From NCBI GenBank assembly GCA_039818945.1, contig JBCBSZ010000008.1, positions 1 to 64,000 on the forward strand: DNA of 64,000 bases. The letters are read 5' to 3'. This document shows positions 50,822 to 58,384 of this stretch, one piece after another. The position numbers and the translations under genes are program-made. How positions within the stretch are numbered: position 1 is the first letter of the stretch; each line of letters opens with the position of its first letter. This DNA comes from JBCBSZ01 sp039818945 (GTDB lineage Bacteria > Actinomycetota > Acidimicrobiia > Acidimicrobiales > Poriferisodalaceae). The notes under the pieces are model-generated. The model saw only the letters and a program-made list of their open reading frames with translations. It was not told the origin of the DNA and searched no databases.

Positions 50822-51451
50822 ATGTCGACCGCGACGATGACGACGCTGCCCCGACCTGCCGCCCCGGTCGAACCGTCCGGCTCCTCACCCGACACCGTGC
50901 CGCAGCGCCTCGCCGCCGGCGACGAGTCGGTGATCGTCGAGCTGTACCGGACCTTCGGCGGGCGCGTCCTCGGCCTCGCGCTGCGGGTGCTCGCCGACCG
51001 CCAGCTCGCCGAGGAGGCCGTGCAGGAGACCTTCGTGCGGGTGTGGCGCCGAGCCGAGACCTTCGACCCCACCCGCGAGATCGAGCCGTGGCTGTTCCGG
51101 ATCGCCCGCAACACCGCCTACGACCTGGCCCGGGCGCGCTCGGCTCGGCCGCGATCGCAGTTCGGTGACCCCGAGCCGGTGTTGGGCTCGGCGGTGCAGG
51201 TCGACGACCGCTCCGACCCGGAGCTCGCGACCGAGACCCTCGAGCTGCAGTGGGAGATCAGGGCGGCGGTCGACGCGCTGCCCGAGCTCGAGCGCGAGGT
51301 CGTGCGGCTCCAACACCTGTGCGGCCTGACCCATCGCGAGGTCGCCGACCGACTCGGCATCAGCGTCGGGACCGTGAAGTCGCGGTCCCACCGGGCCCAC
51401 GGGCGGCTCGCCGCAGCGCTCGCCGACGCCCGTTCGGCGCTCAGCGCGTGA
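50822..51451 (+). CDS. ECF-type sigma-70 family factor
   Basis: A 209-residue factor with region 2 (AAGDESVIVELYRTFGGRVL, EEAVQETFVRVWRRAETFDP, PWLFRIARNTAYDLARAR) and region 4 (LPELEREVVRLQHLCGLTHR, EVADRLGISVGTVKSRSHRA). Start ATG 50822 has a strong GGAGGAGGG. A 35-residue N-terminal tail precedes region 2. No anti-sigma factor follows; instead the next gene is convergent and overlaps its 3' end by 11 bases. It is therefore an orphan whose control must lie elsewhere or in its promoter. Confidence 0.9.
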   Translation: MSTATMTTLPRPAAPVEPSGSSPDTVPQRLAAGDESVIVELYRTFGGRVLGLALRVLADRQLAEEAVQETFVRVWRRAETFDPTREIEPWLFRIARNTAYDLARARSARPRSQFGDPEPVLGSAVQVDDRSDPELATETLELQWEIRAAVDALPELEREVVRLQHLCGLTHREVADRLGISVGTVKSRSHRAHGRLAAALADARSALSA

Positions 51452-52643
51452 CGTCGGGTCGTGCGAGGAAGCCCTCGACGGCGTCGAGGAACATCGGCCA
51501 CGCCGGCTCGTCGGCCTGCAGGATGTGGTTGCGCGACGGCAGCGACACCAGCTCCGCACCGGGGATGAGGCTGGCGAGCTCCCGGGCGTTCTCGGCCGGC
51601 ACCCGCAGCTCGTCGCGGGAGTGGAGCAGCAACGTCGGGCACTCGACGACGGGCGCCACCCCGGTGACGTCGATGTGGGCGAAGGTCTCCAGGAACCGGA
51701 CCGCGTTGGCCGCCGAGGTGGTGCGGGCCTGCAGGGCGGTGAACTCCAGCCACTGCTCGCGGCTGCCGTCGGGGATGAACTGCGTGGCGAACACCTGCAT
51801 GAACGACGAGTCCTCGATGCCCCAGCCGACCCGGGCGAGCTCGAGGTCAAGCGCGGCCGCGCGCAGCTCGGCGTCGGAGCGGGCACGGACGAGACGTCCC
51901 CGGGGGTACGCGCCGGCGAGCACCAGTGCGCTCACCCGCTCGGGGTGGCGGGCGGCATACGAGATCGCCACGGCAGCGCCCTGCGAGATCCCGAGCAGCG
52001 GGAAGCGGTCGAGCCCCAGGTCGTCGACCACCACGCCGAGGTCGTCGACCCAGGTCCCGAACGTGAAGTCGTCGGTGTCCCACTCCGACAGCCCACAGCC
52101 CCGCTCGTCGTAGCGCACCAGGAACGTGCGCTCGCTCAGCTCCTCGATCCAGTGCCGCCACACGCTGCTCTCGCGGTCGAACTCGATGTGGGTCATCCAG
52201 TTCGCCGCCTTGACGAGTGGCGGACCGTCGCCCGACACGGCATAGGCCAACCGGTCCCCGCCCGACCCCTCGACGAAGCGGATGGAGTCGTGGCCCGGGG
52301 TGCGTCGCCGGCGGGGGCGGGCCGCGGACTCCGGGGCCAGCTCGGCCACGAACTCGTAGCCGCGGCCGAACGCCGTCTTGATGACGGCCTGGCGGGTGCC
52401 GTCGTCGCCGAGCGCCCGCCGTGCGGCGTTGATCCGGGTGGCCAGCGCCGACTCCGAGACGAAGCGGTCGCCCCAGACGGCGTCGAGCAGGTCGTGCTTG
52501 GCCACCACCTGACCCCGGTGGCGGATGAGGTGGAGGATCACGTCGAACACCTGGGGCTCGACATGGACCGGCTCGCCGTCGCGAAGGATCTCGTAGCGCT
52601 CGCCGTCGACGACGCAGCCCCCGAAGACGTACCGCTCACCCAT
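51441..52643 (-). CDS. Winged-helix DNA-binding domain fused to alpha/beta hydrolase
   Basis: A 400-residue protein of two clear parts. Residues 1-105 are an OmpR/PhoB-type winged helix (MGERYVFGGCVVDGERYEIL, VFDVILHLIRHRGQVVAKHD, RINAARRALGDDG, IKTAFGRGYEFVAEL). After a basic linker (ARPRRRRTPG), residues 125-400 form an alpha/beta hydrolase: SVWRHWIEELSERTFLVRYD, DERGCGLSEWD, nucleophile elbow LLGISQGAA (Ser), acid-region LLLHSRDELRVP and His in SRNHIL. The fusion suggests a transcription factor that senses or converts a small molecule. An inverted repeat spans its start codon. Confidence 0.87.
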   Translation of the reverse strand: MGERYVFGGCVVDGERYEILRDGEPVHVEPQVFDVILHLIRHRGQVVAKHDLLDAVWGDRFVSESALATRINAARRALGDDGTRQAVIKTAFGRGYEFVAELAPESAARPRRRRTPGHDSIRFVEGSGGDRLAYAVSGDGPPLVKAANWMTHIEFDRESSVWRHWIEELSERTFLVRYDERGCGLSEWDTDDFTFGTWVDDLGVVVDDLGLDRFPLLGISQGAAVAISYAARHPERVSALVLAGAYPRGRLVRARSDAELRAAALDLELARVGWGIEDSSFMQVFATQFIPDGSREQWLEFTALQARTTSAANAVRFLETFAHIDVTGVAPVVECPTLLLHSRDELRVPAENARELASLIPGAELVSLPSRNHILQADEPAWPMFLDAVEGFLARPDVTR

Positions 52644-52666
52644 CGACGGTCAGCATGCTCGATGGG
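52639..52666 (-). promoter_or_regulatory. Inverted repeat across the start codon of the regulator/hydrolase fusion gene
   Basis: CCCATCGA - 12 bases - TCGATGGG has perfect 8-bp arms; the ATG (52643-52641, minus) lies in the first arm. The 12-base centre contains GCATGC. Binding there would block transcription or translation of the gene, so autoregulation by the winged-helix protein is a natural hypothesis. Confidence 0.55.
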
Positions 52667-52797
52667 CCGGGCCGAGTCATCGCAGGGCCCGTGCCGTCTG
52701 ATCGCTGCCCGGCGTTCACCGTCGGGTCACCCTCCCATCAGCCGCGCGCCACCTCGACCGCGAAGACTCCCCGACGGCACGTCACCAGGAGGCCTGC

Positions 52798-55700
52798 ATG
52801 CACCGATCAGCCCGCGCCCGCCGACGGATGAGGACCGGAGCGGTCCTCGCCGCAGGGGCGCTCGTCGCGACCCTCGCCACCCCGTCCGTCGGAGCCCAGG
52901 ACATCGAGGCCGCCGGTCTGGCCGGTCCGAGCGACTGGCAGCCCGTGCCCGGCGCAGAGAACTTCAACCGCATCGCCACCCTCGAGGTCGGTGACGGAGA
53001 GGACACGAGCGCCCCGGAGATCATCGCCGCCTACGACGACGACACGAAGCTGATTTTCTCGGACTCGGTTGCCGGTCAGGTCGGCTTCGCCGACATCAGC
53101 GATCCGTCGGCCCCGACCCTGCTCGACCCCGTCGACGTCGCCGGTGAGCCGACAGCGGTGTCCGTGCTCGGCGACTTCGCGCTCGTCGGCGAGAACACCT
53201 CGCCGTCGTTCGTCGCTCCGGACGGGAACCTGATCATCCTGGACCTCACCACCGACCCGGCGTCGGTCGTGCGCACGATCAACCTGGGCGGGCAGCCCGA
53301 CTCGGTGGCCGTCGCCCCCAGCGGCGACTACGCCGCGGTGGTCATCGAGAACGAGCGCGACGAGGACCTCGAGGTCGGTGGCGAGGAGGGCGCGCTCCCC
53401 CAGCTCCCCGCAGGTGAGCTCATCGTCGTCGACACCTCCGATCCCGATCCGCTGAACTGGACCACCTCCACGGTCGCGCTCACCGGTCTGACCGGCGCCA
53501 ACGAGCCGACCGACCCCGAGCCGGAGTTCGTCGACATCAACACCGACGACGTCGCGGTGGTCTCGCTGCAGGAGAACAACGCCATCGCGATCGTCGATCT
53601 CGCGACCCCGGCGGTGACCACCAGCTTCTCGGCCGGCGTCGTGGGGCTGCCCAACGTCGACATCACCGAGGACGACGTCATCGACTTCGAGGGGTCGATC
53701 GTCCGGGAGCGTCAGCCCGACGCGGTCTCGTGGATCGGCACGGACTACTTCGCCACCGCCAACGAGGGGGACATCCCGCAGAACGCCGGGACCGAGGGCG
53801 GCGACGACGGCGGCAGCCGCGGCTTCACCGTCTTCGACACCTCGGGCAACGTGGTGTTCGAGTCGGGTGAGGCGCTCGAGTACCTCACGGTCGCCACGGG
53901 CCACTTCCCGCTCGGTCGGGCCGAGAACAAGGGCAACGAGCCCGAGGCCGTCGAGTTCGGCACCTTCGGCGACGACGACTACCTGTTCGTCGGCTCCGAG
54001 CGGGCGAGCGTCATCGCCGTGTACGACATCGACAACCCGCTGGCCCCGGAGCTCCGCCAGGTGCTGCCGGCCGGCATCGGCCCGGAGGGCCTCCTGGCCC
54101 TGCCGTCTCGCGACCTCTTCGTCGTCGCCAACGAGACCGACGACGAGGGCTTCCCGGCGACGGTGATGCTCTACGAGATGTCCGAGGGGGAGCCGAACTA
54201 CCCGCACCTCATCTCGGCTCCCGACGGTTCGAACCGTTGGCCCATCCCGTGGGGCGCCCAGTCGGGACTCTCGGCTCACCCGACCGACCCGAACATCGCC
54301 TACTCGGTGAGCGACTCGTTCTACGCCGACTCGACGATCTTCGAGATCGACCTTTCGACCACTCCGCCCACGATCGTCGACGCGATCGAGCTCGTCGATG
54401 GTGACGGCGACCAGATCAGCGTCGATCTCGAGGGCGTGGCCGCCACGATCAACGACGACACCGGCGACCTGGAGTTCTGGGTCGCCACCGAGGGTGCGGT
54501 GCCGAGCTACGACCCGGTCGAGGACGGTCCGACGCCGGATCCGTCGACGCCGAACCAGATCCACCGGGTCGCCGGCGACGGCGAGGTGACCTTCTCCGAC
54601 ACGCTGCCCGACGACCGTCAGGCCTGCTGGACCGCAAGCGCCGACGACGGCACCAACGACGACCGCCGCAACCTGCGCTTCGGTTTCGAGGGCATCACGG
54701 TGGCGCCCGACGGCTCCATCTGGGTCGCGCAGCAGCGCGAGTGGGACGGCTACGTCGGCACGGTCGGAGGCGTCGACTGCACCCAGTTCAACGATCCTGA
54801 GGGCCAGACGAACCTGTGGCGGTACATCCCGGGCGAGGCCACGCCCGACGCCGCGGTCTGGGAGCAGTACCCGTACTCGCTCGACGATCCGGCGGCAGCC
54901 GGTGGGTGGGTCGGCCTGTCCGAGATCACGGCGTACGGACCGGGCACGGTGCTCGTCGTCGAGCGCGACAACCAGCTGGCCAGCAACGCCGAGGTGAAGC
55001 GCATCTACCCGGTGAGCATCCCGGACACCCCGGGGGCCGTCACGAAGGGAACGGCGCTCGACCTGTTGCCGACGTTGCAGGCCGAGAACGGGAACGTGCT
55101 CGACAAGGTCGAGGGCGCCATGGTCACGACCGCCGGCGAGCTGTGGATCAGCACCGACAACGACGGTGTCGACGACCATCCCGGTGAGAGCCTGCTCATC
55201 AACCTCGGTCGGGCCTTCGAGGCCGTCGACGCCGAGGTCCAGGGGTACTGGATCATCACCGAGACCGGTGCGGTGACCGGCTTCGGCGACGCCCCGGCGC
55301 TCGGCGATCAGATCACCCTGCCCGAGGGTGCGGTGGTCGTCGACATCGAGGCCAACGCCTCGGGCACCGGCGCCTGGATCCTCGACTCGCTGGGCAACGT
55401 CTACAACCTCGGCGACGCCGCCGAGGTGGGTCCGGTCAGCCTGCTCGGCCTCTCGGCCGGGGAGTCGCTCGCGGCCATCGCGCCCCGCCCGCAGGGCGAC
55501 GGTGCGTGGGTGGCGACCGACCGCGGCCGCCTGATCGCGCTGGGCAACGCCCCGGTGCTCGGCGGCGTCGAGACCGTCGCCCTCAACGCTCCGATCGTCG
55601 ACGCGGTCTCCACGGCGTCGGGTGACGGCGTGTACCTGGCGGCGCCGGACGGTGGCATCTTCGCCATCGGCGACGCCGTGTTCCGGGGCTCGATGGGCGG

Positions 55701-55992
55701 CACCCCGCTCAACCAGCCCGTCGTCAGCATGGCCGTCGACCCCGACGGCGAGGGCTACTGGCTGTTCGCCTCCGACGGTGGCGTGTTCGCCTTCGAGGCG
55801 CCCTTCCTCGGCTCGATGGGTGGCACCCCGCTCAACGGCCCGATCTTCGAGGGCGTCTCCTACGGCGACGGGTACGTGCTCGTCGGGACCGACGGCGGCG
55901 TGTTCAACTTCTCCGGTGAGCCCTTCGAGGGCTCGCTCGGCGCCGACCCGCCGGGCGACTCGGTGGTGGGCATCGCCGCCTTCGCCCTCTAG
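52798..55992 (+). CDS. Large secreted protein: beta-propeller, phytase-like esterase domain, C-terminal DGG repeats
   Basis: A 1064-residue secreted protein: signal peptide (RTGAVLAAGALVATLATPSV), an N-terminal propeller of LVIVD/choice-of-anchor-like repeats (about 60-480), an esterase-like phytase domain (about 480-800; GAQSGLSAHPTDPNIAYSVS, DLEGVAATINDDTGDLEFWV, RFGFEGITVAPDGSIWVAQQ, GWVGLSEITAYGPGTVLVVE), and five to six C-terminal repeats of about 40 residues with DGGVFAF and SMGGTPLN units. Start ATG 52798 has AGGAGG five bases upstream. It probably binds or degrades a phosphate- or ester-containing substrate on the cell surface. Confidence 0.82.
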   Translation: MHRSARARRRMRTGAVLAAGALVATLATPSVGAQDIEAAGLAGPSDWQPVPGAENFNRIATLEVGDGEDTSAPEIIAAYDDDTKLIFSDSVAGQVGFADISDPSAPTLLDPVDVAGEPTAVSVLGDFALVGENTSPSFVAPDGNLIILDLTTDPASVVRTINLGGQPDSVAVAPSGDYAAVVIENERDEDLEVGGEEGALPQLPAGELIVVDTSDPDPLNWTTSTVALTGLTGANEPTDPEPEFVDINTDDVAVVSLQENNAIAIVDLATPAVTTSFSAGVVGLPNVDITEDDVIDFEGSIVRERQPDAVSWIGTDYFATANEGDIPQNAGTEGGDDGGSRGFTVFDTSGNVVFESGEALEYLTVATGHFPLGRAENKGNEPEAVEFGTFGDDDYLFVGSERASVIAVYDIDNPLAPELRQVLPAGIGPEGLLALPSRDLFVVANETDDEGFPATVMLYEMSEGEPNYPHLISAPDGSNRWPIPWGAQSGLSAHPTDPNIAYSVSDSFYADSTIFEIDLSTTPPTIVDAIELVDGDGDQISVDLEGVAATINDDTGDLEFWVATEGAVPSYDPVEDGPTPDPSTPNQIHRVAGDGEVTFSDTLPDDRQACWTASADDGTNDDRRNLRFGFEGITVAPDGSIWVAQQREWDGYVGTVGGVDCTQFNDPEGQTNLWRYIPGEATPDAAVWEQYPYSLDDPAAAGGWVGLSEITAYGPGTVLVVERDNQLASNAEVKRIYPVSIPDTPGAVTKGTALDLLPTLQAENGNVLDKVEGAMVTTAGELWISTDNDGVDDHPGESLLINLGRAFEAVDAEVQGYWIITETGAVTGFGDAPALGDQITLPEGAVVVDIEANASGTGAWILDSLGNVYNLGDAAEVGPVSLLGLSAGESLAAIAPRPQGDGAWVATDRGRLIALGNAPVLGGVETVALNAPIVDAVSTASGDGVYLAAPDGGIFAIGDAVFRGSMGGTPLNQPVVSMAVDPDGEGYWLFASDGGVFAFEAPFLGSMGGTPLNGPIFEGVSYGDGYVLVGTDGGVFNFSGEPFEGSLGADPPGDSVVGIAAFAL

Positions 55993-56004
55993 TCACGTGA
56001 GGCG

Positions 56005-56051
56005 TCGCCGAGGTCACCGACCCGCTGTGGCGAGGTCGGTGACCTCGGCGA
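56005..56051. terminator. 18-bp perfect hairpin at the convergent gene boundary
   Basis: The arms at 56005-56022 and 56034-56051 are exact reverse complements over 18 bases (core GAGGTCACCGACC / GGTCGGTGACCTC), with an 11-base loop. The structure includes the stop codon and last codons of the WS/DGAT gene. No T-run, but the stem is the strongest in the window. Confidence 0.75.
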
Positions 56052-57399
56052 AGCCGTCGATCATGCAGTCTCGGAACACCTCGACGTCGGGCACCGCGCC
56101 CGCGTCGACGGTGAGGCCGATGCAGCAGGTGCCGTCGTAGGACAGCAGGGTGGCGTTGACGGCGGCGCCGAGCGTCGGCCCGAACGGGTAGTAGCGCTCC
56201 ACCCGCGCACCGCCCAGGTAGATGGGGACGTCGATGCCCGGCACGTTGCTGGCGAGCACGTCGACGTGCTTCATCATCGAGCCGACCACCGCCGGCGGGA
56301 GCAGGTTGAGCGCGCCCGCCACCGCCTGGGTGTGCGGGATCGAGCGCTCGTCGCGGACCTCTGCCACCCGCGAGCGCAGCGCGGCGAATCGCTCGGCCGG
56401 GTCGGTGAGCCCCACCGGCACGGCGAAGCGCATCAGCGTCACGTGGTTCCCGCCCGCGGCGTCGTCGGCCGTTCGCAGGCTGATCGGCATGGCGAAGCGC
56501 AGCTCGTCGATCGGGGCGCCGTGGTGCTCGTGGTAGCGCCGAAGCCCGCCGGTGAGCCCGGTCAGGTAGCCGTCGTTGAGCGAGCCGCCGAGCTCGTGGG
56601 CGGCCGCCTTGAGCTCGTGGACACCGACGTCGAGCACGGCGAGGCGCCAGACCAGCCGGCGGTCGATCATCACCGGCGAGAGCGTCTCGTGCAGCGGTTC
56701 GATCATGCGGGCCAGCGAGCGAGCGGTCTCGATGGTGTCGGTGGCCGTGCGGACCGGGTGGCGGATGCTCCCGGCGACCTGTTCGCCGAGTCGGCCGACG
56801 AGCTCGCGGCCCGCGCCAAGGAGCTGTCCGAGGTCGTGGCGCATCGCGTCGACGATCAGCGCCGACCCCTCCGGCGCGGGCTCGTCGACGGACGGCGGTG
56901 GGAGGGCCGCGGGTGGAGCGTCTCGTTCGAGGTCGAAGACCTCGGCGGCCAGCTGCATCGCACCGATCCCGTCGGTGAGCACGTGGTGCAGCTTCGTGTG
57001 GAAGGCGGCGCGGTCCCCGGACAGCCCGTCGATGAGGTTGAACTCCCACAGCGGACGGGCCCGGTCGAGCCCGGCCATGGCGGACACGCGGGCCAGTTCG
57101 AGGGCGGCGTCGAGGTCGTGCGGTTGCGGGGCCTGCACCCGGCGGAGGTGGTAGTCCAGGTCGAGGTCGGGCGTCGGCACCCATCGGGCGCTGGTGCCCG
57201 GCGTCGGTGGTTCGACGATGTGCTGGCGGAGCTCGGGGATGACGGCGGCCGCGCGCTCGATCCGGGCGCGGAGGCGCTCCCAGTCGGGTCGGCGGTCCAG
57301 GGTCGCGAGGCCACTGATCGTCGAGCGCAGCAGCGGATCGGCCTCCTGCACCCAGAGGAAGGCGTCGTTCGGTGAGAGGTAGGCGTCGTCCCGGTCCAT
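56014..57399 (-). CDS. WS/DGAT-family acyltransferase
   Basis: A 461-residue wax ester synthase/diacylglycerol acyltransferase. The catalytic motif is LHHVLTDGIG (His138-His139, Asp143-Gly144), and conserved segments PLWEFNLIDGL, FAMPISLRTADDAAGGNHVT and VLASNVPGIDVPIYLGGARV are present. It esterifies acyl-CoA with an alcohol or diacylglycerol at the membrane, making storage lipid. Start ATG 57399 is the only sensible one. Its last codons form one arm of the hairpin above. Confidence 0.92.
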   Translation of the reverse strand: MDRDDAYLSPNDAFLWVQEADPLLRSTISGLATLDRRPDWERLRARIERAAAVIPELRQHIVEPPTPGTSARWVPTPDLDLDYHLRRVQAPQPHDLDAALELARVSAMAGLDRARPLWEFNLIDGLSGDRAAFHTKLHHVLTDGIGAMQLAAEVFDLERDAPPAALPPPSVDEPAPEGSALIVDAMRHDLGQLLGAGRELVGRLGEQVAGSIRHPVRTATDTIETARSLARMIEPLHETLSPVMIDRRLVWRLAVLDVGVHELKAAAHELGGSLNDGYLTGLTGGLRRYHEHHGAPIDELRFAMPISLRTADDAAGGNHVTLMRFAVPVGLTDPAERFAALRSRVAEVRDERSIPHTQAVAGALNLLPPAVVGSMMKHVDVLASNVPGIDVPIYLGGARVERYYPFGPTLGAAVNATLLSYDGTCCIGLTVDAGAVPDVEVFRDCMIDGFAEVTDLATAGR

Positions 57400-57451
57400 C
57401 GTGGGCTCCCGTCGAGGCGGCGGCGACAGCGTAGGGGCCGCCCGGCGGCGG

Positions 57452-58315
57452 TCAGGGGAGCAGCATCGCCGCCAGGTCGTCGGCCGCCGGCGGGAGGATG
57501 GCGTCGGTGCGCCGGTGCAGCGCGAGGCGCCGCGTCGCGACCGGCTCGTCGACGAGGCGGGCCACCGGGTCGCCGACCCGTTCGGCCTGGACCTCCGGCA
57601 GCACGGTCCAGCCGATCGAGAGACGCACCATCTGGCGCAGCACGTCGGGCTGGTTCGACTCGGCGACCACGTCGACCGGAGCCCCGAGCCGCCGGAGGCC
57701 CTCCTCGACGAGCGCCCGGGTGCGCGAGCCGTCGGGGAAGAGGACCCACGGACCCCAGGCCCGTGCCGGTCCGGCGATGACGTCGCCCGGCCCGTAGACG
57801 GCGAGGGCCTCGACGAGGAGGTCGTCGACGGTCAGGTCGGCCGACGCGTCCCGGACGCCGACCGCGAGATCGAGGCGCCCGCGCCGAAGCTGGTCGAGGA
57901 GCTCGCCCGAGGGAGCGACCACGAGCCGGAGGTCGACGTCGGGTCGCCGGTCGCGGAAGCGGCGCAGCGTCTCGGCGTGGTGCACGGTCGCGGCGACGTC
58001 GATCATCCCCACCCGCAGGCGCCCGACCGATCCGCTGCGGGTCCGCTCGGCCCAGTCGGCGAGGTCGCCGGACAGGGCCAGCACCCGACGGGCGTGGTCG
58101 AGCACCGGCTCGGCGTGGCCGGCGAGGTGCTTGCGCCGACCGCTGCGCTCGAACACCCGGACCCCGACCCGGCGCTCGAGCTCGGCGAGGCCCTGTGACA
58201 GCGCGGACGTCGACACACCGCAGCTCGACGCGGCCGCCGACCAGGTCGGCGACTCGACGGCCGCGACCAGGTACTCGAGCTGACGCACGGACAGGTCGGG
58301 CAGGGGGTGGGCCAC
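57452..58315 (-). CDS. LysR-family transcriptional regulator
   Basis: About 287 residues: N-terminal winged helix (LSVRQLEYLVAAVESPTWSA, AASSCGVSTSALSQGLAELE, RVGVRVFERSGRRKHL) and a periplasmic-binding-protein-like effector domain (RLRVGMIDVAATVHHAETLR, DLLVEALAVYGPGDVIAGPA, VDVVAESNQPDVLRQMVRLS). GTG 58315 is chosen as start because a -10-like TATGCT (58327-58322) ends six bases upstream, making it leaderless; GTG 58351 is longer but would include the operator. It is divergent from inositol-3-phosphate synthase and probably controls it. Confidence 0.88.
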   Translation of the reverse strand: MAHPLPDLSVRQLEYLVAAVESPTWSAAASSCGVSTSALSQGLAELERRVGVRVFERSGRRKHLAGHAEPVLDHARRVLALSGDLADWAERTRSGSVGRLRVGMIDVAATVHHAETLRRFRDRRPDVDLRLVVAPSGELLDQLRRGRLDLAVGVRDASADLTVDDLLVEALAVYGPGDVIAGPARAWGPWVLFPDGSRTRALVEEGLRRLGAPVDVVAESNQPDVLRQMVRLSIGWTVLPEVQAERVGDPVARLVDEPVATRRLALHRRTDAILPPAADDLAAMLLP

Positions 58316-58327
58316 CCGTGCAGCATA

Positions 58328-58344
58328 GTTCAGTGATGCTGAAC
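58328..58344. promoter_or_regulatory. LysR-type operator (T-N11-A) between divergent promoters
   Basis: GTTCAG-TGATG-CTGAAC has perfect 6-bp arms and the T-N11-A spacing typical of LysR sites. It abuts the -10 of the LysR gene and lies about 28 bases upstream of the -10 of the synthase gene, so it fits both autoregulation and control of the synthase. Confidence 0.6.
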
Positions 58345-58371
58345 AGAGCACGCCAAACGTCGAGCGATCCT

Positions 58372-58377
58372 TAGGAT
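58372..58377 (+). promoter_or_regulatory. -10 element of the inositol-3-phosphate synthase gene
   Basis: TAGGAT matches TATAAT at 4 of 6 positions and ends seven bases before the ATG at 58385, so transcription should begin at the start codon (leaderless). No clear -35, compatible with an activator such as the neighbouring LysR protein. Confidence 0.5.
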
Positions 58378-58384
58378 TCGACTC

